Assembly: GCA_033026295.1 (NCBI GenBank)
Contig: CM065185.1
Coordinates: 4,030,001 to 4,094,000, forward strand
DNA: 64,000 bases
Reading direction: 5' to 3'
Source: Channa striata
Taxonomy: Eukaryota; Chordata; Actinopteri; Anabantiformes; Channidae
The translations under genes were made by a program, and so were the position numbers. Shown here piece after piece: positions 16,193 through 26,660 of the stretch (within the stretch, counting starts at the first letter, position 1; every line of letters begins with the position of its first letter). Below the pieces are notes generated by a model. The model worked only from the letters and a program-made list of their open reading frames with translations, did no database searches and was not told the DNA's origin.

Positions 16193-16447
16193 TCATTTAG
16201 ATATACTGACTGACCTGGTTTTGCTCAAACCCCTTTGAAAATCACCAACTTGTTTTTTTACACCTTGGTTGGATTTGTAAGAAGTATAGAGCTGATCCTT
16301 CACCAAAGGAATGTGTCTCTGCCACAGGTCAACTAGCTCCCCAGGCTGCATTGGAAGCAATGACTTGGGCACAATCGTACCGTTCTGAAACATCCTGATG
16401 AACTTTCCTCTGTCCAACAGCAGCAGCAGCAGCAATTTTCTTCCCAC
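16193..16447 (-). CDS. Unidentified 84-codon open frame, possibly an exon
   Basis: The protein opens MGRKLLLLLLLDRGKFIRMF (leucines from a CAG/CTG run) and continues with non-repetitive, well-mixed sequence including LVDLWQRHIPLVKDQLYTSY. Possible splice signals are an AG after GGACAG before GAAAGTTC, and a GTGTAA or GTCAGT donor downstream. I do not recognise the family. It may be a lone exon, a pseudogene piece, or chance. Nothing next to it extends the frame. Confidence 0.2.
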   Translation of the reverse strand: MGRKLLLLLLLDRGKFIRMFQNGTIVPKSLLPMQPGELVDLWQRHIPLVKDQLYTSYKSNQGVKKQVGDFQRGLSKTRSVSISK

Positions 16448-16655
16448 TCAGAATCAGCTTACAGCTTCATCTGCATTATTCATCACATGGAGTAATGTGC
16501 TGTATGTGAACAGTGCAAATTTTATGCAACAAACATCCAAAGGAGCTTTTTGGGCAAAGTAAACTTAGAGAAATCTAAAGAACTTTTGATGAATAAAGTG
16601 TCACAGGGAAGTTTTAAATAGTATTTATGGGGAAAAAACACTCCTTTATTAATAC

Positions 16656-16759
16656 TGGGCCTCATTCATCAACAGTTCCAACATAGACATTTCTTAGGAC
16701 TTTTCTTAAGAAACCAGTTTTAGAAATAAACTTAGGGAAATATTGGTGAATGAGGCCCA
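16656..16759. mobile_element. Fold-back MITE, 104 bases
   Basis: Ends are 17-base inverted repeats, TGGGCCTCATTCATCAA and the complement of TGGGCCTCATTCACCAA (one mismatch). The GGGCCTCATTCA terminus is common in fish genomes. The interior has no coding capacity. Confidence 0.8.
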
Positions 16760-16876
16760 TTGCTCTTGTGCTTTTGATTTTGAAAAACCTCTAAAAAAGA
16801 CATGACCTTTTAAAGACTTCAAACACTAATTACTGCGCCCTTTTACTACACCCCCGAGCACGCTGCTTCAAAATGT

Positions 16877-16936
16877 TACCAATCATAAAAAGGCCCGGTT
16901 GCCTTACAGTGCTGCCATGCCTTTTTATGATTGGTA
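16877..16936. other. Perfect hairpin with CCAAT boxes in both arms
   Basis: TACCAATCATAAAAAGGC at 16877-16894 is exactly complementary to 16919-16936, with 24 bases between. Imperfect pairing can extend the stem inward by several more bases. Each arm carries a CCAAT/ATTGG core. It could be a regulatory element, a small RNA hairpin or the core of a fold-back element; nothing in the sequence decides. Confidence 0.6.
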
Positions 16937-17376
16937 CGCCATAATTGTTTGAGGGAGGGATTAAGGAAATATCACGTGGAAAACAGCTTTTGAGTTTGCA
17001 TACTGATCACACGTAGCTCCCGGTCAAAAAGGACACGTACACATATGAAGCTGCTGACTCCGATTGCGTGCTTAGAACCTCCAGCTTTAACTTATCGTAA
17101 CGCGTCTGGCCACTAGATCTGATGCGGAGGCGAGTGGAGCTCATTACTCACTGTCACGGTGCGAGTGACGGGTACATCAGCCCTGTAGGTGCTCACCGCA
17201 AAGCCTTTATAAATAACAGTGACAAGACCTTGAAGTCGACGTCCCGTTTCATGTTTCCCCCCTCCCGTTCTCAGCGTGCTTCCTTTCTTCGAACAGCTGG
17301 CACAGCTGTAGCAAAACATCCCTTGTGCAAACACTCTGACACACTAACCTCTCTCTTTATAGCTTTTATCAATCAC

Positions 17377-17411
<35 letters not shown>

Positions 17412-18297
17412 GAGTGAACATGGCACCCTTGTCTGGACTGGCAGTACTCCTCCTTGAGAACACTTTCCGTTCAGGGTTTCTTTAATTGCTTGCAGTCGTC
17501 CCCTGGGTGGGAGCTGCGTCTAGCAGCCGGCACAGTAATGGTTTATCAGGGGAGCTGTGCATTACACATGCAGTTCAGCAGAGCCACCGAGGAACGCGTC
17601 AGCTCCTGCTGTGTAGGACTCGTGCTGCCGCTTCTTCTCGACTCCCATTGCAGAAGCATCACTGAGTAATCGCACCATATTTAACAGCTGGGGGTCAAGA
17701 TGTTGTATCTGCACTATGGCGTCGATTTTTTTTTTTTAATTCTTGAGCAACTGTCAAGCATGTGAACTGATGGATCAATCTTATGTTGGCCTCTAGGGAT
17801 CAAGATCAAAATCACCTTTCATAATGATTTCCCTAATTTAGAGTGATTAACTTTTTATACTCTTCAGAGAACAGAGAGAGAAGCTACAGGTAGAGACATA
17901 AGTGTGAAGCTCAGACAGAAATTAAAGTACATCACTTACAATGTGTGACCACAGGCAGTTACAGGCAGTTCGAAGTAGCACAACTTGAAAAACCATTGCC
18001 CACTATAACAGTGTCAAAGAAGTGGCTGGATTAGGGCTAAACCCACTGAGAGCACGGGTGGACGACCCCAAATGTATTTCAGCTTCTCTTGGGCATCGAA
18101 CAAATGTGCTTCAGAAGACAGTCGTTCACGGCAACTCCAGCCTTATGCATGTAAATGCCACCCAAAGTGTATTTTCACGTCTACGTGTCTAAATCGGAGT
18201 TTTAGTTATAGATACTGTGCTACGGCTCTGTGCTGCCACTACAGAAGCTGCTGTGCTTGGCGTGTTGGTTTCAATGTGAACAAGCTATAGGCTCCGT
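16937..18297. other. Noncoding sequence with a CG-richer stretch and a CA microsatellite
   Basis: The stretch 16,980-17,340 has more CG dinucleotides than its surroundings and a TTTATAAATA word at 17,206. A CA tract (15 units) lies at 17,379-17,408. A promoter is possible but no transcription unit was found downstream, so none is called. Confidence 0.4.
17379..17408. repeat. (CA)15 microsatellite
   Basis: Uninterrupted CA repeat, 30 bases. Confidence 0.97.
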
Positions 18298-18351
18298 GCC
18301 ACGCTTCAAAGATTATTAGTCAATGCCACGCTTCAAAGATTATTAGTCAAT
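18298..18351. repeat. Perfect 27-base tandem duplication
   Basis: Two identical 27-base units starting GCCACGCTTCAAAGATTATT, back to back at 18298-18324 and 18325-18351. Perfect identity implies a recent slippage or duplication event, or an assembly artefact. Confidence 0.97.
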
Positions 18352-18479
18352 GTCTTTTCTGTAAAATATTAGCAGGGTGATTGATTGATTGAGATATTAA
18401 ATTTTAAGGAGAAAAAACAAATGTATGTGGAATAAAAACTAAATAATCGTAGCAAAATTTGATATAAAAAGTGAAATTG

Positions 18480-19420
18480 TTATTTCTTTAAACTAAAAGT
18501 TAAGTATTTTAAGTCTGAACATCAAAAATCCAGTATCTCACTATTTCCTGAGAACAATCAAAAACGGATTTACAGCTCAGAAACTCCAGCTTCTCAAAAG
18601 TACATGCATTTTTGCCCTCAGTAGTTTGTCAGCGCTCCGTCATCAGTGTGACGCGACATGCAGGTTGTTCGGGCTGTGGCACTGCTGAGGTGTTTGTGAA
18701 GACCGAGAGTCTTTGACCGCAGCCTTCAGCCTGTCTGTTTTGTTGGATTAGGTGTTTTTTTATCTTCACATCTCAACAATCCACCAAAGAAAAGGTGGCT
18801 GGCAAATCATACGCCATAAACTCCTGCTCTGTGAACCAGTTGGTGGTAGTTCAGGAACTTTGGTTAGTTGTCTTGGAAAAAAGTTTGTCTACAGATGGAA
18901 GCATCTCTAATCATCTCTGTGCCTTTCCATCCTGCCTACAGACTGTTGGACCTTATTTTCAAAAATATTTGCAACATTTTTTTAACCTGCAACAGTCACA
19001 TCTTTGTCTTCTTAGTTCCAGGTGAGGTGCGTCTGACACTGCCTCCAGTTCAGGAGTGGCATGACACCAAGAAAGCAGCAGTTCTGGCCCATTTCCTGAA
19101 GACGTCTGTGCGTCTGGCTCTTGATGTGATGATTCCAGCCTCATTCCACTCTTAGTGAAGCTTCCCTGTGATCTTGAGCTTTCCATTAACGTGCCATAAT
19201 ACAGCACTCTGCCAACAGCCAGCCACTTCAATCATTGCCTTCTGCACATTTGTCTGCTGTCTTCCCCATGATTGGGGTTGAATGTTTTAAGCCATAATCA
19301 TGACAAAAAAAGGTTTTTACTATTTTATTTTATGTGGTGGATTTAAAATGAGTTCAATTGTTTTATTTAAATTACTCAAAATTACTTTTCCACAATATTC
19401 TAAACGTAAATTATAGAAAT
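18480..19420 (-). pseudogene. Tc1/mariner remnant (transposase N-terminal part)
   Basis: Reading the minus strand from about 19,270, the sequence follows a known fish Tc1 lineage: start near CATGGGGAAGACAGCAGACA, then a decayed helix-turn-helix part, then LESSHQEPDAQTSSGNGPE in one frame. The words GCCCATTTCCTGAAGACGTC and GGCTCTTGATGTG on the plus strand are the familiar complement. The C-terminal catalytic half is missing. AT-rich flanks resemble terminal regions but their ends are not fixed. Confidence 0.75.
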
Positions 19421-21341
19421 TTACTAGACAAGAGTTACTCAGTGTCCAGAATTCTTTACTGACACACCAAGAAATACAAGTGCAGCACACACCTACACAC
19501 ACACACATAGAGTATGATATGAAAGTGCATGACTTCTCTTCATTCACCATTCCATTAATTTTTTTCTCTCCTTGTGCACCATCAGAGACAAACAAGTAAA
19601 TAAATAATTGTACAGCTGCTCTTCAAAACTAAGTTTAATTATCCTCAGGCAGCTTATTGGGAGCAGGGGGGCTGGGAGGGGTGTTTATTCCACAGGGTGA
19701 CAACCTCGCTGCCTTGAACCTCGCTACACACACACACAGACAAACACATCTAGCGAACACAAAGCCATTCATCATGGTGTCAGTGGTAAAGCCTGTGGGG
19801 AGGACTCCCGGGTAAAAACCTCTCAAATTAGAAATCTACTTCACGTGTACTCCGCTCCTGCGTGTCTGTGAGGTCCGCCACCATTAGGGTACGTGTGAGC
19901 GTGAGAGATGAAGAGGCCCTTCATGTTGCGGGAGGCAGCGCATTAACGTGATAGGAAACTGTTTCAGCAATATAGTGTGTGAATTCAATGCCTTCAACGT
20001 TACGTCCAAGCTTCGTTGTTCTCTGCAGAAGCCCTGATGCAATAAATCGTTCATTACACCTTTTTTTTTTTCCCAGCAGAATCCAATCTGCATTACAAAA
20101 CGCATGAGGGATCATTAACGGTGTACAGTTTCTCCACAGGGAGGCTGAGCCCTCAAGAAAGACTTGTGATTTTAAATTGCGTTTCATATGTTGTGGATAT
20201 ATTGAATCATACATCATTTATCCAACGCATGGCCAAGGAGCGTCAGAGCACTTGTGATACTTTGGAAACAATAATCCAGTGAACATTTGTGTGTAAATTA
20301 CTTGGAGATTGAATGTGATGTAACAATTTAAGTTACAAAATGAAAAATCAAAATCAGATTATACCCTCACAGCCTCGAGTCAGAATAAAATTATTTCTTT
20401 ATTTTCATGGATCTGTTATCATTGAAAACATAAAGCGTATTTTCTTCAAAGAAAAGCAATTTTCAAAACTACTGCTTTAGTATATTTTTTATTGCAGCAT
20501 CACTTGCTTTTTTACTCCACAAACACAGACTGTATCAAATAAAAACAGTTCTTGGTGTAAATTGCAAAAATATTTTTCACATATAGCATGTCACAGCATT
20601 ATTAATAAAAGCCTGATTCCCTCTGATATCTCTGGGTCTGATGTTAGCAATTGATTTTCAGAATTAGGCAAAATGTTGCCCCAACCAATTGCGGTTTGAT
20701 GTGCGGTAGGAGCAGGGAGCAGTGAATAATGGGTTTCATTTTGTGTCTTTAGGCCTCTATGTTAAATTGTGATAATTTCTTCCTTGTAAGAGGAAACCAG
20801 TGTCATTACACACCGGCTTTGTCAACAAATAGTCCGAGTGTGAGTGTCCGTTTGTTCGCTTTATTTAGAATTAGAGCTCATTCATTGTGCTCCCTGCATC
20901 CAATGGGGAACATGTGTCATTTGGTGTAGTCTGAAGTCGGACCTTATGAGTTTGAACTTTATTCTAATTATTAAACAGAATCACTTACATTGTATTTTTA
21001 ACATAATATAGGCAAGCCTCAGATAAACCAATCAACTAAATGTCAAAACTTAAAGTATGCCCCTATGTATTTTGTTGTTTTAGAATCAGGCAGGAGAAAA
21101 ACTCACTGGCCATGAAGTGTCAGAACAATGAATCCCAGCTTAGTGTTTATGAGGCTGTGTCGCCACAGACCAGTCACACTGTAGACCACCAGGTGATTTG
21201 GTATTTTCATATGTTCTCATGTTTCTGTACACTGTGCATCTGATGCCGCACCAGTGTTCACCATCCTCCACGACAGTAGCATCAGTATTTGACTGATGAC
21301 AAATTGAAGTATAATAAACTCACTAAGGACATAAGATTAGA
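19421..21341. other. Noncoding sequence; possible conserved block at 20.6-20.9 kb
   Basis: No gene or repeat recognised. The segment 20,640-20,860 is of balanced complexity, free of simple repeats, and has the look of vertebrate conserved noncoding DNA. That impression cannot be tested without alignment. Confidence 0.35.
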
Positions 21342-21533
21342 TCTCTCTGGTTCTGCTGGAGGTTTCTTCCGTTAAAGGGAGTTTGTCCTCTCCACTGTTG
21401 CCTGTAGTTGTTCCGGGGGAATTGGTGGGTTTTCTCTGTCTCTGTAGTCTTGACTTTATTACGTAAAATGCCTTGAGATGACTTAGTTGTGAATTGGCGC
21501 TGTATAAATAAAGTTGAATTGAATTAAATTGAA
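21342..21533 (+). repeat. Teleost retroposon repeat, plus orientation, with GAATT tail
   Basis: Runs from TCTCTCTGGTTCTGCTGGAG through GTTAAAGGGAGTTTGTCCTC and TTGGCGCTGTATAAATAAAG to the tail TTGAATTGAATTAAATTGAA. This is the 3' end of a family seen inverted at 10.3 and 43.5 kb. Confidence 0.85.
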
Positions 21534-23624
21534 CAGGTGCACATACAAAAGTGGCCAGTGAGTGTATATCCTCTGTTTACAGTGGTCCTGAGAATGAAAG
21601 ATATGCAGAGCAGCATAAAGTTGAATAAAGAGCCTTCTCAATATATTTCTTTCCTCAGTCATGATTAAAAAGCAGTTTGCAGTTTTTTAGGAATGGAATA
21701 AACAAAAACATTAATACAATAACAGAAAATCCAGAATAAATAGATAAAATATTGATTTATTTTGCTGGAGTGTGAAATGTAATCTCTGCTATCTAGAAGG
21801 GAACTACAGTCATTCTGTACACACTGCTTCGATTATTAATGTTCAAAGTCAATCAAATTTACTGAGAAGGTTATATTAAATTGTAATCATAATGTGAATA
21901 TGTTTTTATGCCTGAATATTTATTTACAGCATTGTAGGTAATAACACAGCATTTACTTGTCTCGGGAAGTTTCTTCTTCTCTGATCAGTGGTGTGAGTAT
22001 AACCATAAGAGCCGGAGAACGGTTCCTATTTGCCTGGTTCAGTGGTTGTGTGTGAAAAGTTTGGAAAAACTTGCTTTTTCCAGTTAAATTTCTGTCTCCA
22101 ATGAGAAACCACTTTCCTGAGATAAGTGGAATTGAATTGCCATACTGGAAGCCACCGTCTTCTAAAGGATCAGCGTAGCAGGTTTTGTCTATACGCTGAT
22201 TAAGGTCCCGTGGAATAAGAACAATGTTCGTTACTAAACACGCTGCTGTCTTTATACTTAAGTGATCTTTGCACACCACAGGGTTAAAAGAAAAGGTCAA
22301 AAGAAAAGGTCGTGCATCTGTCCTTGACCTCATCCCCCTGAATAGTCCATGGTTTAAAAAATAAGTCTATTATACTAAACACTTTGTAACCTGCTGTAAA
22401 TACTAATGTATCCATCTTTGTTTAATTTGGTGGTAAAGCCCCTTATGAACAGTAACGTACTCCCCTCACATGAATTACCACATTTGCAGAGAACTGCTTT
22501 TCTCTGTAGGGAAAGTGAATGAGTGTCATAATTATGCTTTCCTTTTGAGAGTTTGAAGAAAATGATTCTCCCTACCTTTTGTTCAATGGTCTGACTGAAA
22601 GCTCTTCATTCACTGAAGCCATTACACAGAACACATAACTATCGCTTGTCCCAGTCTGTTTTCTTCGTCTCGGAGATAAAGAAATCTGCCTCCCAAGTGA
22701 AGGCATCCACGTGAATATCAATGCAGCGTGCCTCAAACCTCATCATTACACCTGGCGCCTGCTCGCTCCACTTCAATCATTAAGATTTTGTATTTTAATA
22801 AAAAATCGGTAAGCACAATACGCTACAAACAGTTTTTTTTTTTAGATCTCCATGCCAGCAGGCAACTGCTTGGGGCCCCAGGCCAGGAGGGGCCCCTGAG
22901 GGCTGACAAAGGTCAAGGATACCAGCAGTCGTAGTCACAAACCCCGACTCCGTGTTCAGGTCGAATGAAACACGGAATGGAAGAAAATGAAGAGGAGTTA
23001 TTCTTCAGAATATCAGGGATCAGAAAAAGAGGAGAAAAAGGAAGACAGGAAGGAAGTGGACATAATTATTAAGTATAATACTACATAGTGTTATATACAC
23101 TATACATAGTTTCTTATAAATCACTATGGTGCGTTTGTCCTGCAGGTTTGGGTTTGAATAATTAATTATTTCTAAATAAAATAGCAATGTTTTAAAGCAC
23201 ATGACTTTGCAGATAGAAGTCTAGGGATTTCTTTTTCATTTTAATAGAAAGGTGATTTACGTGGGGACAAAGGGTCAAACAATAATACTTCTGTATATAG
23301 ATTTTAAGCGGCATCAATACTCTACATTGTTTTCCTTTAGATGCAGTTTTGCGTATGAAATCTATTGTCAGTCTGACTGCAGGGTGGTTTTCTAAGGTCA
23401 TATGTATTATGTACGACCTGTGTGACCTCTCGTCCTCTTGTGCAAGTGGGACCTGACATAACTTAGTGGTGTCACACAAAAAAGCAGCATCATAGCAGAA
23501 TCTTTACATGTGAAGGTTTTATTTATCACTTAATGTTTGGAAATTTATTTTAAATCCAGTTCTCTTTGTGACTTAACTTTCCAACTTGAACAATAGCATA
23601 ATGTTATAGTATAAAGCCTTTTGA
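21534..23624. other. Noncoding sequence; one 126-codon open frame of doubtful status
   Basis: The minus frame 21,953-22,333 opens MRSRTDARPFLLTFSFNPVV and lacks any domain I know; no splice context was found. A palindromic GGGGCCCC-rich patch lies at 22,872-22,900. The block at 22,440-22,620 is free of simple repeats and could be conserved noncoding DNA, which is untested. Confidence 0.35.
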
Positions 23625-23752
23625 GGTTAATGTCTCCCCCCCAGTGAGCAATGAGCACCCTGCATGCCATCAAAACTGTGCATGTGTGTATTAAATTACT
23701 CTGTAAGTTGCTTTGGATAAAAGCATCTGCCAAATGGCTAAATGTAAATGAT
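23625..23752 (+). repeat. Fish SINE/LINE 3' end
   Basis: Ends with TTGCTTTGGATAAAAGCATC followed by TGCCAAATGGCTAAATGTAAATG. This is the widely repeated teleost tail normally written GTCGCTTTGGATAAAAGCGTCTGC. Only the 3' part is recognisable. Confidence 0.75.
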
Positions 23753-24389
23753 TGTCTATATGAGGTAGAAGGAATCACTGTAACACTGATGCAAAATCAG
23801 TCTTTCTGTAGTTTACACACAGTAACAGCTGTAAAACCATTAGTTGTTTCTACCTCAGTTTGAATATATTCTATTTAAACAGTTGACTGAGGTGTTGGTG
23901 CAGGTAGGATTGTGCCAGTCTATAAAGTGTTTTGAATGAATGAAAGAGAGCCAGCAAAATCAGACTGAGGACAGAGTTGGTATTATGCAGCATGGAAGAA
24001 TCCCAGGAAAAATCATAAAATATTGTGCAATATTCTAAAACACAAGCAGCAGAGGACTGGAACATGTCCACTGCTGGCTCGTCAGTCTCCCCTGTTGTTA
24101 ACATGTTAGTGTGTTTAATGCAGGACAAAGGCAGGGACTGTCCCATGGTGTGTGCTGCTGCAGGATAGAATTTCCCCCCTAACACATAACTGAAATACAA
24201 CTGACAGAGTAAACCGAGACAAAAAGACGTTACTCCTGCTCAAGCAGTGGACTAGGACACACAGCAACTGTTACATGGTGTTTGTGTGTGTTTCTCTAGT
24301 GCAGTAATTGCTCCTGGTTTGTGTTTGTCTGTCCAGTGTTCAGTTCATACAGCTGAGAGGCCCAAAAAAAGGGGAGAGAAATTGTAGGG

Positions 24390-24458
<69 letters not shown>

Positions 24459-26465
24459 TGTGTGTGTGTGTTTGTTCCTTTTTTGACAGTCGATCAGAGG
24501 TGTCCTTCAGATACATATCTGTTTCTCTATCTAAAGGTTCCTATCTGAAATTGACGGACAGTTGGTGTAATAAAGTATGGTGCCTGCAGAAAACAAAGGC
24601 AGTCCAATTTGACTTTACATTTTAATAGTTTTGAGTCATCGGGAAAACACGTGGGCAGATGGATAATGTTCGATAAGTGAACTTGTCATTTAGATCAAAG
24701 CGTCGCCGTATCCAGCAGCCTCCCGGAGCCGCATGCCTCCAAACGCAGCGACAGTAGCCAATTAACCACCACCTACAGTCGTTTCCACACGGCTTCCCAC
24801 CAACCTGAGGCACTTCTAACAAAAGCTGCAGCTGAGACTGTGCAAACTTGCAAACTATCCAAACACTTGAAAGTCAGCCACTTCAAGTGATGAAAGTAAC
24901 CTGGAAATGGCATCTTTTTTAAATTCTCAAATATCTTTTTTTTTTTTGTCATTCATTCTTCTTCTACTTGTCAGAAAGAAATGAAATGAAGCAACTAAAA
25001 ATCCAAATTGGTCAAAATAAATCTTCTCTTCCACAGTTTACTCATTATCAGAGGACTTTCCTTCTTCTTCATCTGTGTTTTTCATGCTTCCCGTCTTGTT
25101 TCTTTTTATATCTCCTCATGCATCCTGGAGACCATGTGGCCTCAGTGTAATCCCAACACCTGTGATCCCTCCATCACAGGAAGGACAAATGTTTCGGAGC
25201 TGGAGACGCAGCGTTTGGAGATCTGTCACCTGCTTCAGCTCTGCGGGAATGAGTTTGACCATTGGTCCCACAATTGTTTATGGACTAATATTCACATGAG
25301 TGAACAGCCTGTCGGCCACCAGTCAACTGCAGCATTTTATTACGTTCATATGACCATGAGATTAAAATAAGAGATTTCTCCCTGTCGCCATGGCAAACAC
25401 AAATTGCTTTTTCCCACTAAAAACACACACTTGGAATCAAATTGAGCCGCTGACAATACGTTCACATCTATAGAAGCATGTATTCCTCGTTTGTGTGTAT
25501 GATTACAGGTGGATTATCGCTCCCTCTATGTTTATGCTGCAGACAGACTTGCTTCTCAGTCAGGCAGCTCATCATCTACGTGTTGAGAGACTTCAGTCTC
25601 TGACAGTTTTGCTACGTGTGCAAACTCATTACTGACCAGATGTTTGTCAAAGGTGACTTTGCGCTTCGACCCTCCTCTTCCTCTTTGATGGGAAAGGTGA
25701 GCCGTCTGCAAAGAATGTTGAACTGCGTAATGGAAAATGAGTAAGCCATCTCTTTTAAATTGTTGATCTTTAATGGGTGAAATGAACGTCTTTCATGTTG
25801 GGAGACCGTAAAGGCCAAAGAGGGAGAAGCAACCTGCCCTGTGAAAATTCCAGTCCCTGTTATTTAATTTTTTTTATTCCAGTCAAACTTGAAAGTCACT
25901 AAAAGGCAAAACTTGCGTTTGCATTTGAAGCTGTATCAGTAAAAAGGATTAAAATGTTCAAATATGCAAATGCTTTTATATACACATGCACATGACCAGG
26001 AAGACACCTTCAAGAAGTATTTTATATTTTGTTGCCAGAATGCTGAGGTGTCATTTTCTCTTGCAAAAATACTTTTTTTGCTGTTTTAAAACACCCAGCA
26101 CCTGTGATTAAAATTGATAAACCAGTTGATTCAAGTGAAATCACAATCACCAGTTAAGTTGCAAGTAAATCTGTCAGTGGTCACAGTCACGTATCCGGAC
26201 TTTACTCAAGTAGATTTAATTATGGCTACTTTGACTTTTAATATACTACATCTATCTAATACATCTAATCAGTGTTGTGCTATAATCGCGTCACTTTTTT
26301 TCACAAGAAACCACTTTTTATTTTTATTTTTTATATGGTCTTAGTTTTACTTCAGTTGAAATTTCAGTGGGTACTTTTAGTAGAATACATCACCTTCCAA
26401 TTTCCACTGACCACTTATAAGATTTGATGGCAGAAGTTAATCTTTTGGATATGTCTGGGAATATA
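23753..26465. other. Noncoding sequence with a TG microsatellite
   Basis: No gene recognised. The open frame at 23,871-24,200 (109 codons) and those at 25,008-25,370 have no domain. The TG array at 24,393-24,473 is listed separately. Confidence 0.5.
24393..24473. repeat. (TG)n microsatellite
   Basis: About 81 bases of TG with one GA interruption near 24,457. Confidence 0.97.
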
Positions 26466-26660
26466 CCCTGATCAGCCACAACATTAATACCAGCTGCTGG
26501 TGGCGTGATGGACAGGTGTCAGAAAGCACCAGTGTGGAAGCACCAAGGACCAGTGTGTGTCCTGAGCTGTGGGGCTGATCACTGTGTCCATTCATCTTCA
26601 CTTGGATTAAAATGCACGGTTATTAATGTCTTGGGAATGAGCACATGGATGATAAAGCAC
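26466..26660. repeat. MITE-like repeat (GATCAGCCACAACATTA family)
   Basis: Opens CCTGATCAGCCACAACATTA and continues GGTGGCGTGATGGACAGGTG, then GGGCTGATCACTGTG. It is related by its terminal words to the copies at 43.8 and 63.5 kb. Confidence 0.6.

Noticed and set aside
16410..16435. CAG/CAA run as a trinucleotide repeat locus
   Set aside because: Only about five units; too short to call an array.
17200..17220. TATA-like word in a CG-richer stretch, possible promoter
   Set aside because: No initiator, no downstream exon and no coding frame of known family; single words of this kind occur by chance in AT-rich DNA.
22855..22905. GGGGCCCC palindrome as a regulatory site
   Set aside because: Looks like part of a GC-rich repeat fragment; no other feature supports a regulatory role.
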